Assembly (NCBI GenBank): GCA_964598885.1
Contig: CAZRES010000003.1
Location: forward strand, 8,991 to 72,990
Length of the DNA stretch: 64,000 nucleotides
Source of the DNA: SURF-33 sp964598885
Lineage (GTDB): Bacteria > Desulfobacterota > Desulfobacteria > Desulfobacterales > Desulfosalsimonadaceae
Reading direction: 5' to 3'
A program made the translations under genes and the position numbers. The notes under the pieces are model-generated. The model was not told the DNA's origin, did no database searches, and worked only from the letters and a program-made list of their open reading frames with translations. Of this stretch, positions 16,963 to 25,639 are shown piece by piece (within the stretch, counting starts at the first letter, position 1; every line of letters starts with the position of its first letter).

Positions 16963-18213
16963 TCACAGCGACTTGGTGTTTTCGGCAAGAGTTTCAATAG
17001 CTGTCCGTAAATCCGATGCGCTCGTCTGTTGTATGGTCACTCCGGCGTTGGAAAGCACATAACCGGGTCCCGCCTTGATCTCGTGTTTTACCGCCAGAAC
17101 ATCCACCTTATGATCCACCAGCCACTTGGCCACCTGAATACCCTTGGCCTTAGTAACCTTCGTGTGGGGATTTCTCCTGATATCTTGTTGCTCGATCTGG
17201 TTTTCCTCTGTTCTCAGAACAACCAGGGCAAAATACGGTGCTTCGCCGAAGTGGGCGCTTAAATTGCCGTCCGTATCCGCCAGTGGAACCGCCAGGCGCC
17301 GGAAGTCCCGCCTTTGCGGTTCGTAATGAATAACCACGTGTTCCACATGGCGCACATTTTGGCGGATTCTGGTTTCGATGCGTTCGCTGAGCTGGTGTGC
17401 TTTTTTCAGATCATCGGTTTTTACGGTGATGACAACCTGAAGAAAGCGGAAGCGGCCGGCGTTGCGGCCCACCAGATTATTTACCTCTTTCACCAGAGGC
17501 TCGGCTTCGATAATCTTCCGGATGCTGTCGAGGGTGTCGTAATCAATGGAAGCATCCAGCAAAACCCGCATGCCGCCGGAGAGCAGCTCCCAACCGGTAT
17601 GCGCGATAAAAACCAGGACCAGAACGGCCGCGATCTGGTCGATGGTAATTCCGTAAATGCCGAATTCCAGTTTAAAATAGCTTAAAATCACCGAGACAAG
17701 GACCACCATCGACGCAAAAGCATCCGCCTGGCGGTGGCGGCCTTCAGCGATCAGGGTCGGCGATCCGGTCTTTTGGCCTATTAAAAACGCATATCGGCCG
17801 AAGGCAGCGATGACGATCGTTGCGGCCGCCATGAGCAGAAGAACCGTAAGAGAGATATCCGGCGGGATTGCGGAGGAAGAAAAAGCCCGCCGGGCGAGTT
17901 CATATCCGGCAAAGAAAATCAAGAGGGCAAGGATCACCGAAAGTAGATTCTCGATTTTGTAAAGTCCCAGGGGGAAAGCCGCTGTTTTGCGGGTGGATAA
18001 CCGCAATCCCGTCAAAAGGAACACAGATGCGACGGCATCCGTGGCGGAATCAATGGCGGAAGCCGTTATGGCAAGACTGCCGGAGATAACAACCAGCCAT
18101 CCCTTCATGACAGCCAGACCGAGATTCAAAAGAAATCCGTAACACGCAATCCGCTGGATCTGTCGGGTTTCCGGATCGCGTGCATCTGAAGCGGTTGCCT
18201 TGTCCAAATTCAT
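16963..18213 (-). CDS. Cation diffusion facilitator fused to a NifX/NifB-type domain
   Basis: The protein has 416 residues. The N-terminal 210 form the six-helix CDF transporter with the metal-site motif SAIDSATDAVAS (helix II) and a second histidine/aspartate site in RHRQADAFASM (helix V). A cytoplasmic ferredoxin-like CDF tail follows. The last 115 residues (LAVPLADTDGNLSAHFGEAPYF, then GIQVAKWLVDHKVDVLAVKHE) resemble the dinitrogenase iron-molybdenum cofactor domain of NifX/NifB, which binds Fe-S-type metal clusters. It should export a divalent metal such as Fe, Zn, Ni or Mn. It sits between cooS and the nickel superoxide dismutase, which suggests but does not prove a link to nickel or iron handling. 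Confidence 0.88.
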   Translation of the reverse strand: MNLDKATASDARDPETRQIQRIACYGFLLNLGLAVMKGWLVVISGSLAITASAIDSATDAVASVFLLTGLRLSTRKTAAFPLGLYKIENLLSVILALLIFFAGYELARRAFSSSAIPPDISLTVLLLMAAATIVIAAFGRYAFLIGQKTGSPTLIAEGRHRQADAFASMVVLVSVILSYFKLEFGIYGITIDQIAAVLVLVFIAHTGWELLSGGMRVLLDASIDYDTLDSIRKIIEAEPLVKEVNNLVGRNAGRFRFLQVVITVKTDDLKKAHQLSERIETRIRQNVRHVEHVVIHYEPQRRDFRRLAVPLADTDGNLSAHFGEAPYFALVVLRTEENQIEQQDIRRNPHTKVTKAKGIQVAKWLVDHKVDVLAVKHEIKAGPGYVLSNAGVTIQQTSASDLRTAIETLAENTKSL

Positions 18214-18247
18214 CAGATCAGGCCTGAAAGAATGATAAAATACTTGC

Positions 18248-18712
18248 TTATGGTTTAGGTTTTTCCGTGTGATAATCCTCGAAGTACAGTTTGCTGAACT
18301 CTTTCAACAAATCGCGCAGCGTTTCCGCGTGAGCGGGTTCCACGGTCTGCTTGCACTTCATGGCGTAAACGAGCATTTTGTGGAGCAGGACCACATGCTG
18401 CGTATATTGTTTTTGATCGATTTTAATGCGTTGCGTCATGAAATACTTGGTGACGATTTCCTGGAGCTGGGATGCGTGGTCCTCTTTGTTTACGATCCAC
18501 CGGACAAGTTGATTATAATTTTTAGGGTCTTCTTTCTGAAGCCGGATGATTTCGTTCATTGATTTTTCGATGGTCCTGATGTGTTCGGCGATCATATGAA
18601 TCCTCATCTGATCGTCATAAATTCCGCATGGAATCTGACAGTGCGCCTGGACCATGCCAGCGGTAATCACAAGGATAAAGAAGACGGTGAAAACGGATAA
18701 AGAATTTTTCAT
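18248..18712 (-). CDS. sodN: Exported nickel superoxide dismutase
   Basis: The protein has 154 residues. After a 23-residue signal peptide ending VQA comes HCQIPCGIYDD, the nickel hook of NiSOD (consensus HCxxPCGxY). His1 and Cys2 with Cys6 hold the nickel, and Tyr9 gates the site. The remaining 120 residues are helical, as in the NiSOD four-helix bundle, and align with it through EHIRTIEKSM and KEDHASQLQEIVTKYF. In Streptomyces a propeptide is removed by SodX to free His1; here signal peptidase I would cut just before that His. The mature enzyme would be periplasmic. AGGAGG precedes the ATG. No sodX gene is visible. Confidence 0.9.
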   Translation of the reverse strand: MKNSLSVFTVFFILVITAGMVQAHCQIPCGIYDDQMRIHMIAEHIRTIEKSMNEIIRLQKEDPKNYNQLVRWIVNKEDHASQLQEIVTKYFMTQRIKIDQKQYTQHVVLLHKMLVYAMKCKQTVEPAHAETLRDLLKEFSKLYFEDYHTEKPKP

Positions 18713-19334
18713 GATTTCCCTCCTGTTGTGTTTAGTTTATATGAGGCACATCAAAAAGTTGCGATGATTCACAGGCTATTGGTCGTTCGTCGGAGTCAAG
18801 CCTCTTAAATACTGTCGGCGGTCAACTGTTCATCCGGTTTTTCCGCCGTCTCCCTGCCGATACAGCCGGTTCCAGTGAACATGATCGTCAGGGGAGGAGT
18901 ACGATCGATATATTTTAACAAACCATGGGTTAACCACATCATCAGATCTGTTTTTGCAACCAACAGCATCCCTGTCCCAATATTTCCGAGGCTGGAATAC
19001 TTTAGCGAATCAATAGCGGGAACGTAATGGGTGAAATCCAGTATTTTTATCTCAAAAAACGGGTAGGGTTTATTTGTCGGAAGATGACTACGTTTTCTAT
19101 CCGATGCCAGAGGATCACGCCGGACATGATGGCGGGCGAACAAAAGGAAGGATTCCCAGGTAAAATCTCGATCATGCGACGGTCAAAAGTTGACATGCAG
19201 GACAATTTCTGCGATACATGCGATTGGACAAAGTAACTTTTTCTTCCTCTTTTTATTTCTGAAACAACAACGCTATGGGGTGTTGCGTCATCGACATTGT
19301 CGTCTGAAAGAAGCTCGGTCCTAAAAAAGGACGG
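18713..19334. other. 622-base region without a supported gene
   Basis: This region lies between the divergent sodN and ATP-grasp genes. Frames of 112 codons (18805-19143, minus) and 133 codons (19047-19448, minus) are open. The first contains a fairly protein-like stretch (GMLLVAKTDLMMWLTHGLL) and could be a remnant gene. Neither has a good ribosome site or a recognisable family. Confidence 0.45.
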
Positions 19335-20645
19335 ATGCGCAGAATCAAGGGGTATTCGGTGAAAAAAAACATCTACGTTTTGGGACTGCTGGACTGGCAG
19401 CGCAATGAACTGGAGACGATCCGAAACGCCGATCGGTTCAAGTTTCATTCTCTATTGACACCCGAAGAGGTGCGGGAGCAGACTACCGGTTTTGATGAGC
19501 TTCTGGGACGAGCTCGGTCGCAGTTGAAATCGGGCGATCCGCCTGACGCCATTGTCTGCCACTGGGATTTTCCATCGAGTTGTCTCGCGCCGATCCTCGC
19601 GCATGAGTTCGAGCTGCCGGGACCGTCGCTTGAGTCGGTGCTGCGTTGCGAGCACAAATACTGGGCGCGACTGGAGCAGAGGCAGACGGCGCCGGAATGC
19701 GTACCTGCATTCCAGGCGTTCGATCCGTTTGATTCGAACGGTGCGGATCAACTCGAGATCGACCTGCCGATATGGCTAAAGCCCATCAAAGGTTTTTCGT
19801 CGCAACTCGGATTTCACATTGAGACCCGCGAAGAACTTGAAAAGGCTCTGGCGGAGATGCGCGAGCATATTGACGAGCTTGGCACTCTCTTCGACGAGTG
19901 TTTGGCGCATGCCGACCTGCCCCCCGAGATCGCCGGAATCGGCGGGTCTCATGCCATCGCCGAAGGCATTATGCGGGGCGACCAGTTCGCTCCGGAAGGC
20001 TATGTGCGCAACGGCAGCGTTCGCATCCACGGGTTCTTCGACATGATGCTGGGTCAAGGCGGCCAAACCGTGCAGGGCCTGCGTTATCCGGCCCAACTGA
20101 CTCCCGACATCGAGCGCCGCAGCGTCGATGTTTGTCGCCGCATCATTAAGCGCGTGAGCTTTGATGACGGTTGCTTTAACGTGGAATTCCTGTGGGACAA
20201 GGAGATTGACAAGCTTTGGGTGATCGAGGTCAACACTCGCATCTCTCAGAGCCATTGCGAGATGTTTCGGAGGGTGGACGGCATGTCGAATCATGAGATC
20301 GCCGTAAGCGTGGCTTTGGGCAAGGAACCCCACTTTCCCGAAAACAAGGGTGATTCAAAGACGGCGGCCAAGTTCTACCTGACCAAGGAGAAGGACGCGA
20401 AGGTGACACGCGAGCCGTCGCAGGAGGAACTGGAGGCATTGTCCAGGGAATTTGGGGCCCTGATCGAGTTCGAGGCGCATGAGGGAGACCAGCTTTCGCA
20501 ACTGCCGGATCAGCCCGTCTATTGTTATAATGTCGGCTGGGCCTGGATCGGAGCCCAAAGCGAGGCGGAGTTGAAGGATCGCTACGAGGCCTTGGTGGCG
20601 CGTTTGCCCATGGAGTTCAGCGACGGTGAGCGGTTGAGATCCTGA
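19335..20645 (+). CDS. ATP-grasp superfamily ligase of unknown substrate
   Basis: The protein has 436 residues. The central and C-terminal parts have ATP-grasp marks: a Lys-containing strand PIWLKPIKGFSSQLG, a lid region, and the Mg-binding pair in CFNVEFLWD and LWVIEVNTRISQ (Glu, Glu, Asn). Such enzymes activate a carboxylate as acyl phosphate and join it to an amine, thiol or hydroxyl. The N-terminus (KKNIYVLGLLDWQRNELETI) looks like a pre-ATP-grasp domain. A GTG at 19359 with AAGGGG six bases upstream is a likely alternative start. The gene is followed 20 bases later by a CocE-like hydrolase, and its codon use differs from its neighbours, suggesting joint transfer. Confidence 0.82.
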   Translation: MRRIKGYSVKKNIYVLGLLDWQRNELETIRNADRFKFHSLLTPEEVREQTTGFDELLGRARSQLKSGDPPDAIVCHWDFPSSCLAPILAHEFELPGPSLESVLRCEHKYWARLEQRQTAPECVPAFQAFDPFDSNGADQLEIDLPIWLKPIKGFSSQLGFHIETREELEKALAEMREHIDELGTLFDECLAHADLPPEIAGIGGSHAIAEGIMRGDQFAPEGYVRNGSVRIHGFFDMMLGQGGQTVQGLRYPAQLTPDIERRSVDVCRRIIKRVSFDDGCFNVEFLWDKEIDKLWVIEVNTRISQSHCEMFRRVDGMSNHEIAVSVALGKEPHFPENKGDSKTAAKFYLTKEKDAKVTREPSQEELEALSREFGALIEFEAHEGDQLSQLPDQPVYCYNVGWAWIGAQSEAELKDRYEALVARLPMEFSDGERLRS

Positions 20646-20665
20646 AACGCGAAAAGGAGATTTCA

Positions 20666-22687
20666 ATGCAAGAGGTGACGGAGTTTCCTTACGCCGTGCG
20701 GTGCGATGAACACGTCTTGATCCAAATGCCGGACGGCACGCGTCTCGCCGCCCGTATCTGGATGCCTCAGAGTGCACCGATCCGCCCGGTGCCTGCAATC
20801 CTGGAATACCTGCCCTATCGCAAGCGCGACCTCACCCGCGCCCGGGATCAGGTGAACCATCCCTACCTCGCCGGCCACGGCTATGCCTGCGTTCGCGTCG
20901 ATATGCGCGGCAGCGGCGAGTCCGACGGCGTACTGGTGGACGAGTACACCGAGGACGAATTGCGAGATGGAAAGGACGTGATTGACTGGATCGCCCGGCA
21001 GGTCTGGTGTGACGGAAATGTGGGCATGATGGGCATTTCGTGGGGCGGTTTCAACGCGCTGCAGATTGCGGCGCGCCAACCCGAGGCGCTGAAGGCGGTT
21101 GTCTCATGCTGCGCTTCCGACGACCTCTACGAGGATAACATGCACTACATGGGCGGCTGCCTTCTCGGTGATCAGCTGTCCGAAGCGACGGTCATGTTTG
21201 CCCATACCAGCCAGCCGCCCGATCCCGCCCTCGTCGGCGAACGCTGGCGTGAGATGTGGCTCGAGCGACTCAAGGGCAGCGGTCTCTGGATCAAGAAGTG
21301 GCTCCGGCATCAGCGCCGCGATCGCTACTGGACGGCTCATTCCATCTGTGAGGACTATTCCGCCATCAAGTGTCCGGTTCTGGCCGCGGGCGGCTGGACC
21401 GACGGCTACACCAACGCGATTTTCCGCCTGGTTGAGCATCTGGGCGTGCCATGCCGGGCTCTCATCGGACCTTGGGGACACCGTTATCCGCATATGGGCG
21501 TACCAGGACCGGCAATCGGCTTCCTGCAGGAAATCTTGCGCTGGTTTGATCGCTGGCTGAAGGGAAAGAACAGCGGCGCCGACTTGGATTTGGGGCTTTC
21601 CATTTGGATGCAGGATTCTGTGCCGCCGTCGACGTCTTACGAGGACCGGCCGGGCCGCTGGGTCCTGGAACCGTCCTGGCCCTCCTCCAGCGTTACCGAG
21701 CGATATTATTCGATGGGCTACCGCAGCCTTCGGGAAGGCGGCGTCATGGGCGCGCCCCTTGAGGAGCGCCTCGCTTCCCCCCTTTCCGTTGGGCTCTACG
21801 CCGGGAAATGGTGTTCCTACGCGGCGTTGCCCGATTTGCCGCACGACCAGCGGGAGGAGGACGGTGGTTGCCTGATCTTTGACAGCCAACCCCTGGAGGC
21901 AGACATGGAAGTGTTGGGGAGGCCGGAGGTCAAGCTCGAAGTCGCCGCCGACAGGCCGGTTGCTCAGGTCGCCGTGCGGCTTTCGGACGTCATGCCGGAC
22001 GGCCGGGCCACGCGCATAACCTACGGCGTGCTGAACCTGACGCATCGTGAGGGCAGTGAGGAGCCTACCCCTCTGGAAACGGGCCGCTTCTATAAAGTGC
22101 GGGTCAAGCTCAACGGTCTTGCCAGTCGCATCCCGGCGGGGCACAAACTGCGACTCTCGATTTCTTCCACGTATTTCCCTCTGATCTGGGCCCCTCCGGA
22201 ACCTGTCAACCTGACGGTGAGAGTCTCGGAATGTCAGCTGATGCTGCCCGAGCGTCGTCGTCGGCATGAAGATATCCGTCCACGCGAGTTCGACAAGGCG
22301 GAAGGGGCGTCGCAGCTCGCGACCGAGCTGATCTCACCACCCCAACACAGCTGGCGCGTGGTACGGGACATGGTCGGCGACGTGGCCACTCTGGAAGTGA
22401 TCAACGATGAGGGAAGCTACCGGCTGCCGGAGATCGACCTTGAGATCAGCCGCCAGACGAAGGAAAGTTATAGTTTTCGCGGCGCGGACTTCGCCTCTCT
22501 TCGTGGAATGACAACGACGGAACGCGCCTTCCGCCGCGGCGACTGGTCGACCCGGACGGTCACGAGCACGATACTGACCTCGGATGCCGAGAATTTCAGC
22601 ATTCATGCCCGTCTCGACGCCTATGAGGGTCAGCGGCGGATCTATTCAGAAAACTGGGACGAAATCGTCCCTCGCGATCTCGTCTGA
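20666..22687 (+). CDS. CocE/NonD-family (X-Pro dipeptidyl-peptidase S15-like) hydrolase
   Basis: The protein has 673 residues. The alpha/beta-hydrolase core shows the nucleophile elbow GISWGG and the oxyanion-side segment DMRGSGESDG. An acidic residue and the catalytic His follow in GGWTDGYTNAIF and GPWGHRYPHMG. The C-terminal 200 residues form the jelly-roll domain of the S15 family (PLEADMEVLGRPEVKLEV, then HKLRLSISSTYFPLIW). Family members hydrolyse esters, amides or X-Pro peptides, including cocaine and glutaryl-cephalosporins. There is no signal peptide. AAGGAG precedes the ATG. Pairing with an ATP-grasp ligase suggests making and breaking of one ester or amide bond. Confidence 0.87.
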   Translation: MQEVTEFPYAVRCDEHVLIQMPDGTRLAARIWMPQSAPIRPVPAILEYLPYRKRDLTRARDQVNHPYLAGHGYACVRVDMRGSGESDGVLVDEYTEDELRDGKDVIDWIARQVWCDGNVGMMGISWGGFNALQIAARQPEALKAVVSCCASDDLYEDNMHYMGGCLLGDQLSEATVMFAHTSQPPDPALVGERWREMWLERLKGSGLWIKKWLRHQRRDRYWTAHSICEDYSAIKCPVLAAGGWTDGYTNAIFRLVEHLGVPCRALIGPWGHRYPHMGVPGPAIGFLQEILRWFDRWLKGKNSGADLDLGLSIWMQDSVPPSTSYEDRPGRWVLEPSWPSSSVTERYYSMGYRSLREGGVMGAPLEERLASPLSVGLYAGKWCSYAALPDLPHDQREEDGGCLIFDSQPLEADMEVLGRPEVKLEVAADRPVAQVAVRLSDVMPDGRATRITYGVLNLTHREGSEEPTPLETGRFYKVRVKLNGLASRIPAGHKLRLSISSTYFPLIWAPPEPVNLTVRVSECQLMLPERRRRHEDIRPREFDKAEGASQLATELISPPQHSWRVVRDMVGDVATLEVINDEGSYRLPEIDLEISRQTKESYSFRGADFASLRGMTTTERAFRRGDWSTRTVTSTILTSDAENFSIHARLDAYEGQRRIYSENWDEIVPRDLV

Positions 22688-23120
22688 TCCTGCACTGTTG
22701 CTTTCGCTTCCCCTCACCGCGGGTATCGCGGAGACGTCGGACAATCCTTCCAGTCCATTTCCACCATTTTTTCAAATCAACGCAATGTTCTTTTCTGTCT
22801 CGTAAAATCCTTGCCTAAAGATCAATTTTTTCTTTTTCTGCAAGGACGCAATTTTCTGAAGAAAGCTTACAGTATCCAAACTTTGTTTTCATGCGAGCTG
22901 AAGGTCTGATGCCGGACAAGTAAACAGAAAAGAGTCATGGAGGGCTTTCCTGATGGGCAATAATTCATTGTCGGAGTGGAATTTCAGGAAGATATTGTAA
23001 TAATATTATGCAATTATCCTCTGACATGAAATGCCGGCGCCGGATTTTTCTCTGGAAACAAAATGAATCCGGCGCCGGCTGGTTTTGGATTAAATTTTTT
23101 AAATGCGCAGGAAAACTTGT
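22688..23120. other. 433-base intergenic region between convergent genes
   Basis: No reading frame here is convincing. The only strong structure is the 14-base inverted repeat at 23033-23079, listed separately. Confidence 0.5.
23033..23079. terminator. Perfect 14-bp inverted repeat, probable bidirectional terminator
   Basis: GCCGGCGCCGGATT at 23033-23046 is the exact reverse complement of 23066-23079, with a 19-base loop. It lies between the ends of the convergent hydrolase and acyl-CoA dehydrogenase genes. Neither side has a clean T-run right after the stem; the plus side has TTTT and later TTTTTT. Each arm is itself partly palindromic (GCCGGC, GGCGCC), so the structure could also have another role. 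Confidence 0.5.
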
Positions 23121-24824
23121 TTACGGGTTCATTTCATAGGTATCTTTCAGTGAATACACATACTGTTCCCAGAAACGCTGGAATCGCTCGGTGTTTACCA
23201 CCGGACGCCTGATCATTTTCATGCACAGGTCCATCTGTTTGGCGGTGCTGTCGGGCTTGGAATAGATCTGGAGAGCGAACTTGGAAAAATCCCGCACCAT
23301 GAAGTCAAAGATCTGCTCCACCAGATCTTCTTCCAGGCTGTCCATCCGGTATTTTTCCAGCAGGAGCTGGCCGTAGGCCACCAGGGTGAACAGCTCGCCC
23401 AGGGAGAGCAGAAAATCGATATTTTTCGCCTGTTCTTCGCTGGGGGTGGCGGTGGCCAGAAATTCCCGGAGGGTGGCGATCTGCTCCTTGAAAATTACGA
23501 CATTGGGCAGGTCCACGCCGTCATAGGCCAGGTTGTAATCGTGGAACTGGATTTTGCCCAGGCCCTTGGTGGGGCCCTGGTTGAACAGGAAAGCATCGTC
23601 GGCCGGATCGTCGCGCTTAGGGATTTCCGGAAACTGGCCGGGATTGAAGAAATAATTGGCCATGAACTTGATGATCAACGCCATGTTGACGTGCACGGTG
23701 CCTTCGAGCTTGGGCAGGGATCGGATGTCTTTTACGGCCAGTTCAAAATACATGTCTTTTTCAAATCCACGGGCCGCGATCACGTCCCAGAGCAGGTTGA
23801 TGACTTCTTCGCCCTGGGTGGTGACCTTCATCTTGACCATGGGGTTGTAAAGCAGATAACGGCGGTCATCGGGACCGGCGGACCGGAAATAATCCGTGGC
23901 CCGCTGGGAAAACAGCTTCATGGCGGCCAGCCGGGCATAAGCGTCCACGAAAAGCTGCTTGATGTGGGGGAAATCCGTGACCCATTTGCCGTAGAGGTTC
24001 CGGTGGCTGGCGTGATTGAGGGCTTCGTAAAAAGCGTGGGTGGCGATGCCGATGGCGCCCCAGCCGAGGTTGAATTTACCGACGTTGACGGTATTCAACG
24101 CCGAATCCCAGGCGTCCCGGCCTGTTGACAGCATGTCCTCATCGGTGATGGGATAGCCGTTTAACGCGTATTCCGCCACATACCCTTCCCAGTTGACCAC
24201 GTTCTGGACCAGGTCGTAGTTGGGATGATCGGGCTTGACCGCGAAAAAGACGTATTCATCGGTTTCCGAGTTTTTCCCGAAGGTGGACACCAGGGCCGCT
24301 TTGTTGGCGTTGCCGATATAGTATTTTCCGCCGTCGGCCACGTATTTGCCTTCGGAAAGGGGTGTTAGCGTCATATCCGAGGAATAGAGGTCCGCGCCGT
24401 GAGCCCGCTCGGAAAGGCCGAAGGCGAAAATGCCGCCCTCATTGAGCATGGCCGCGGTTTTCTTTTTGATGGCTTCGTTTTTGCTCATCCAGATGGGGCC
24501 CAGCCCCAGGATGCTCACCTGCCAGGTGTACCAGTGGGACAGATTATAGAATCCCAGGATTTCATTGAGATCGCAGATCCGGAAGGTGTCCCAGCGGGTA
24601 TCCGGGTCGCCGTCGGCATAGGGAGCCGGGGTGAGGGTGGTGGCGAATATCTTGTTTTCTTTCACAAACGTAAGGAAATCTTCATACCAGATGCGCTCAT
24701 GGCTGTCGGATTTGAGTTGCGCCTTGCCCCGGGATTCGAAATAGTCGACGACTTTTTTCATGATTTCCCTGGACTTGGGATCCAGATGGGCGAAGGTTTC
24801 GGTTTTCGGGTTGAGCAGGATCAT
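23121..24824 (-). CDS. Acyl-CoA dehydrogenase family protein
   Basis: The protein has 567 residues from the ATG at 24824, which follows GGGAGG; frames reading further upstream lack a ribosome site. It has the acyl-CoA dehydrogenase layout: a helical N-domain, a flavin-binding loop GGIFAFGLSERAHGADL, a middle beta-domain (GGKYYIGNANKAALVSTFG), and a C-terminal helical domain with an extension of about 100 residues. It should oxidise an acyl-CoA with FAD and pass electrons to ETF. It differs from short-chain enzymes in length and may act on an unusual substrate. The MarR gene 139 bases upstream on the same strand probably controls it. Confidence 0.86.
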   Translation of the reverse strand: MILLNPKTETFAHLDPKSREIMKKVVDYFESRGKAQLKSDSHERIWYEDFLTFVKENKIFATTLTPAPYADGDPDTRWDTFRICDLNEILGFYNLSHWYTWQVSILGLGPIWMSKNEAIKKKTAAMLNEGGIFAFGLSERAHGADLYSSDMTLTPLSEGKYVADGGKYYIGNANKAALVSTFGKNSETDEYVFFAVKPDHPNYDLVQNVVNWEGYVAEYALNGYPITDEDMLSTGRDAWDSALNTVNVGKFNLGWGAIGIATHAFYEALNHASHRNLYGKWVTDFPHIKQLFVDAYARLAAMKLFSQRATDYFRSAGPDDRRYLLYNPMVKMKVTTQGEEVINLLWDVIAARGFEKDMYFELAVKDIRSLPKLEGTVHVNMALIIKFMANYFFNPGQFPEIPKRDDPADDAFLFNQGPTKGLGKIQFHDYNLAYDGVDLPNVVIFKEQIATLREFLATATPSEEQAKNIDFLLSLGELFTLVAYGQLLLEKYRMDSLEEDLVEQIFDFMVRDFSKFALQIYSKPDSTAKQMDLCMKMIRRPVVNTERFQRFWEQYVYSLKDTYEMNP

Positions 24825-24963
24825 GGGTGCCTCCCTTTTAAAATGAGTTGACGTCAATAAATGCATGCCGCTGCGGGCGGAACGCAATTTGCCGGATTTC
24901 GGGGTTGCATAACAATCTCTTTTTATTCTAATTGGCACTTAACGGCGTCCGGGTTGGCCGCTG

Positions 24964-25392
24964 TCACACCAGATCCCGCAAAAAACGTTTCAACAGGATC
25001 TGCTCTTCCGCGCTGAATTTTTTCAAAATATGCGCGTTGGCTTTTTTTCGCTCCGCGATGAGTTCGTCTTTAAGCCTGGCGGCTTTTCCCGAGGGATAGA
25101 TCCGCTGAACACGCCCGTCGTCCGGGTCCTGAACCCTGGTGATCCAGCCAGTGTCGGCCATGCGCTCAAGGACCCCGGAAAGAGTGGCTTTGTCCAGGAT
25201 CAAAAGTTTGCCGAGCTGCGACGCGGTCATGCCTTCCTGATACCAGAGGCCTTCCAGCACCAGATGCTGCATGTTGGTCAGGCCATAGGGTCGCAGTCGT
25301 TTCTGAAAATCCCCGTGGGCTTTCTGATAAGCTTTTCCCAGCAGAAACACCATGCATTCAGGCAGGTCATCCGGGAGTTTTGTTTTCATCAT
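24964..25392 (-). CDS. MarR-family transcriptional regulator
   Basis: The protein has about 142 residues with a winged helix: GLTNMQHLVLEGLWYQEGMTASQLGKLL, then LDKATLSGVLERMADTGWITR and the wing DPDDGRVQRIYPS, the standard MarR signature. The start is uncertain because two adjacent ATG codons at 25392 and 25389 lack a strong ribosome site; an upstream TTG at 25455 would cover the probable operator and is less likely. It lies upstream of the acyl-CoA dehydrogenase and probably represses it and itself, released by an acyl-CoA or aromatic ligand. Confidence 0.85.
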   Translation of the reverse strand: MMKTKLPDDLPECMVFLLGKAYQKAHGDFQKRLRPYGLTNMQHLVLEGLWYQEGMTASQLGKLLILDKATLSGVLERMADTGWITRVQDPDDGRVQRIYPSGKAARLKDELIAERKKANAHILKKFSAEEQILLKRFLRDLV

Positions 25393-25411
25393 GAGAATCC
25401 ATTGGTGAACA

Positions 25412-25434
25412 TTGTTTACTTTGTATACGAACAA
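25412..25434. promoter_or_regulatory. Candidate MarR operator
   Basis: The site has TTGTT and AACAA arms separated by 13 bases, centred on GTATAC-like sequence, 20 bases upstream of the chosen MarR start. The position fits an autoregulatory operator overlapping the promoter. The symmetry is limited to the outer five bases, so this is a weak call. Confidence 0.35.
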
Positions 25435-25458
25435 ATAATCAATCCGGGTACGCAAGTC

Positions 25459-25501
25459 AATACAATATTAAAAAACTAGTGAAAGGCCGGTGTATTGTAT
25501 T
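25459..25501. promoter_or_regulatory. Nine-base inverted repeat between marR and fmdB
   Basis: AATACAATA at 25459-25467 is the exact reverse complement of TATTGTATT at 25493-25501. It lies in the divergent promoter region and could be a pair of regulator half-sites or a weak hairpin. Confidence 0.35.
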
Positions 25502-25639
25502 CTGAAATTGACAGAAAGTTGAAATTTTTATAGATTTTTGACAATATACGTCTTAATTTAAAACCGCATGCTTTAAAGAGATATCGAAAAAATAAAACGC
25601 TGTTTCGATCGCATCAGGACGCAGAAAAAGAGGACCGCC

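Noticed and set aside
18805..19143. 112-codon minus-strand frame next to sodN
   Set aside because: Some of it reads like protein, but there is no ribosome site, no known family, and it overlaps another equally open frame. Kept as a remark on the region.
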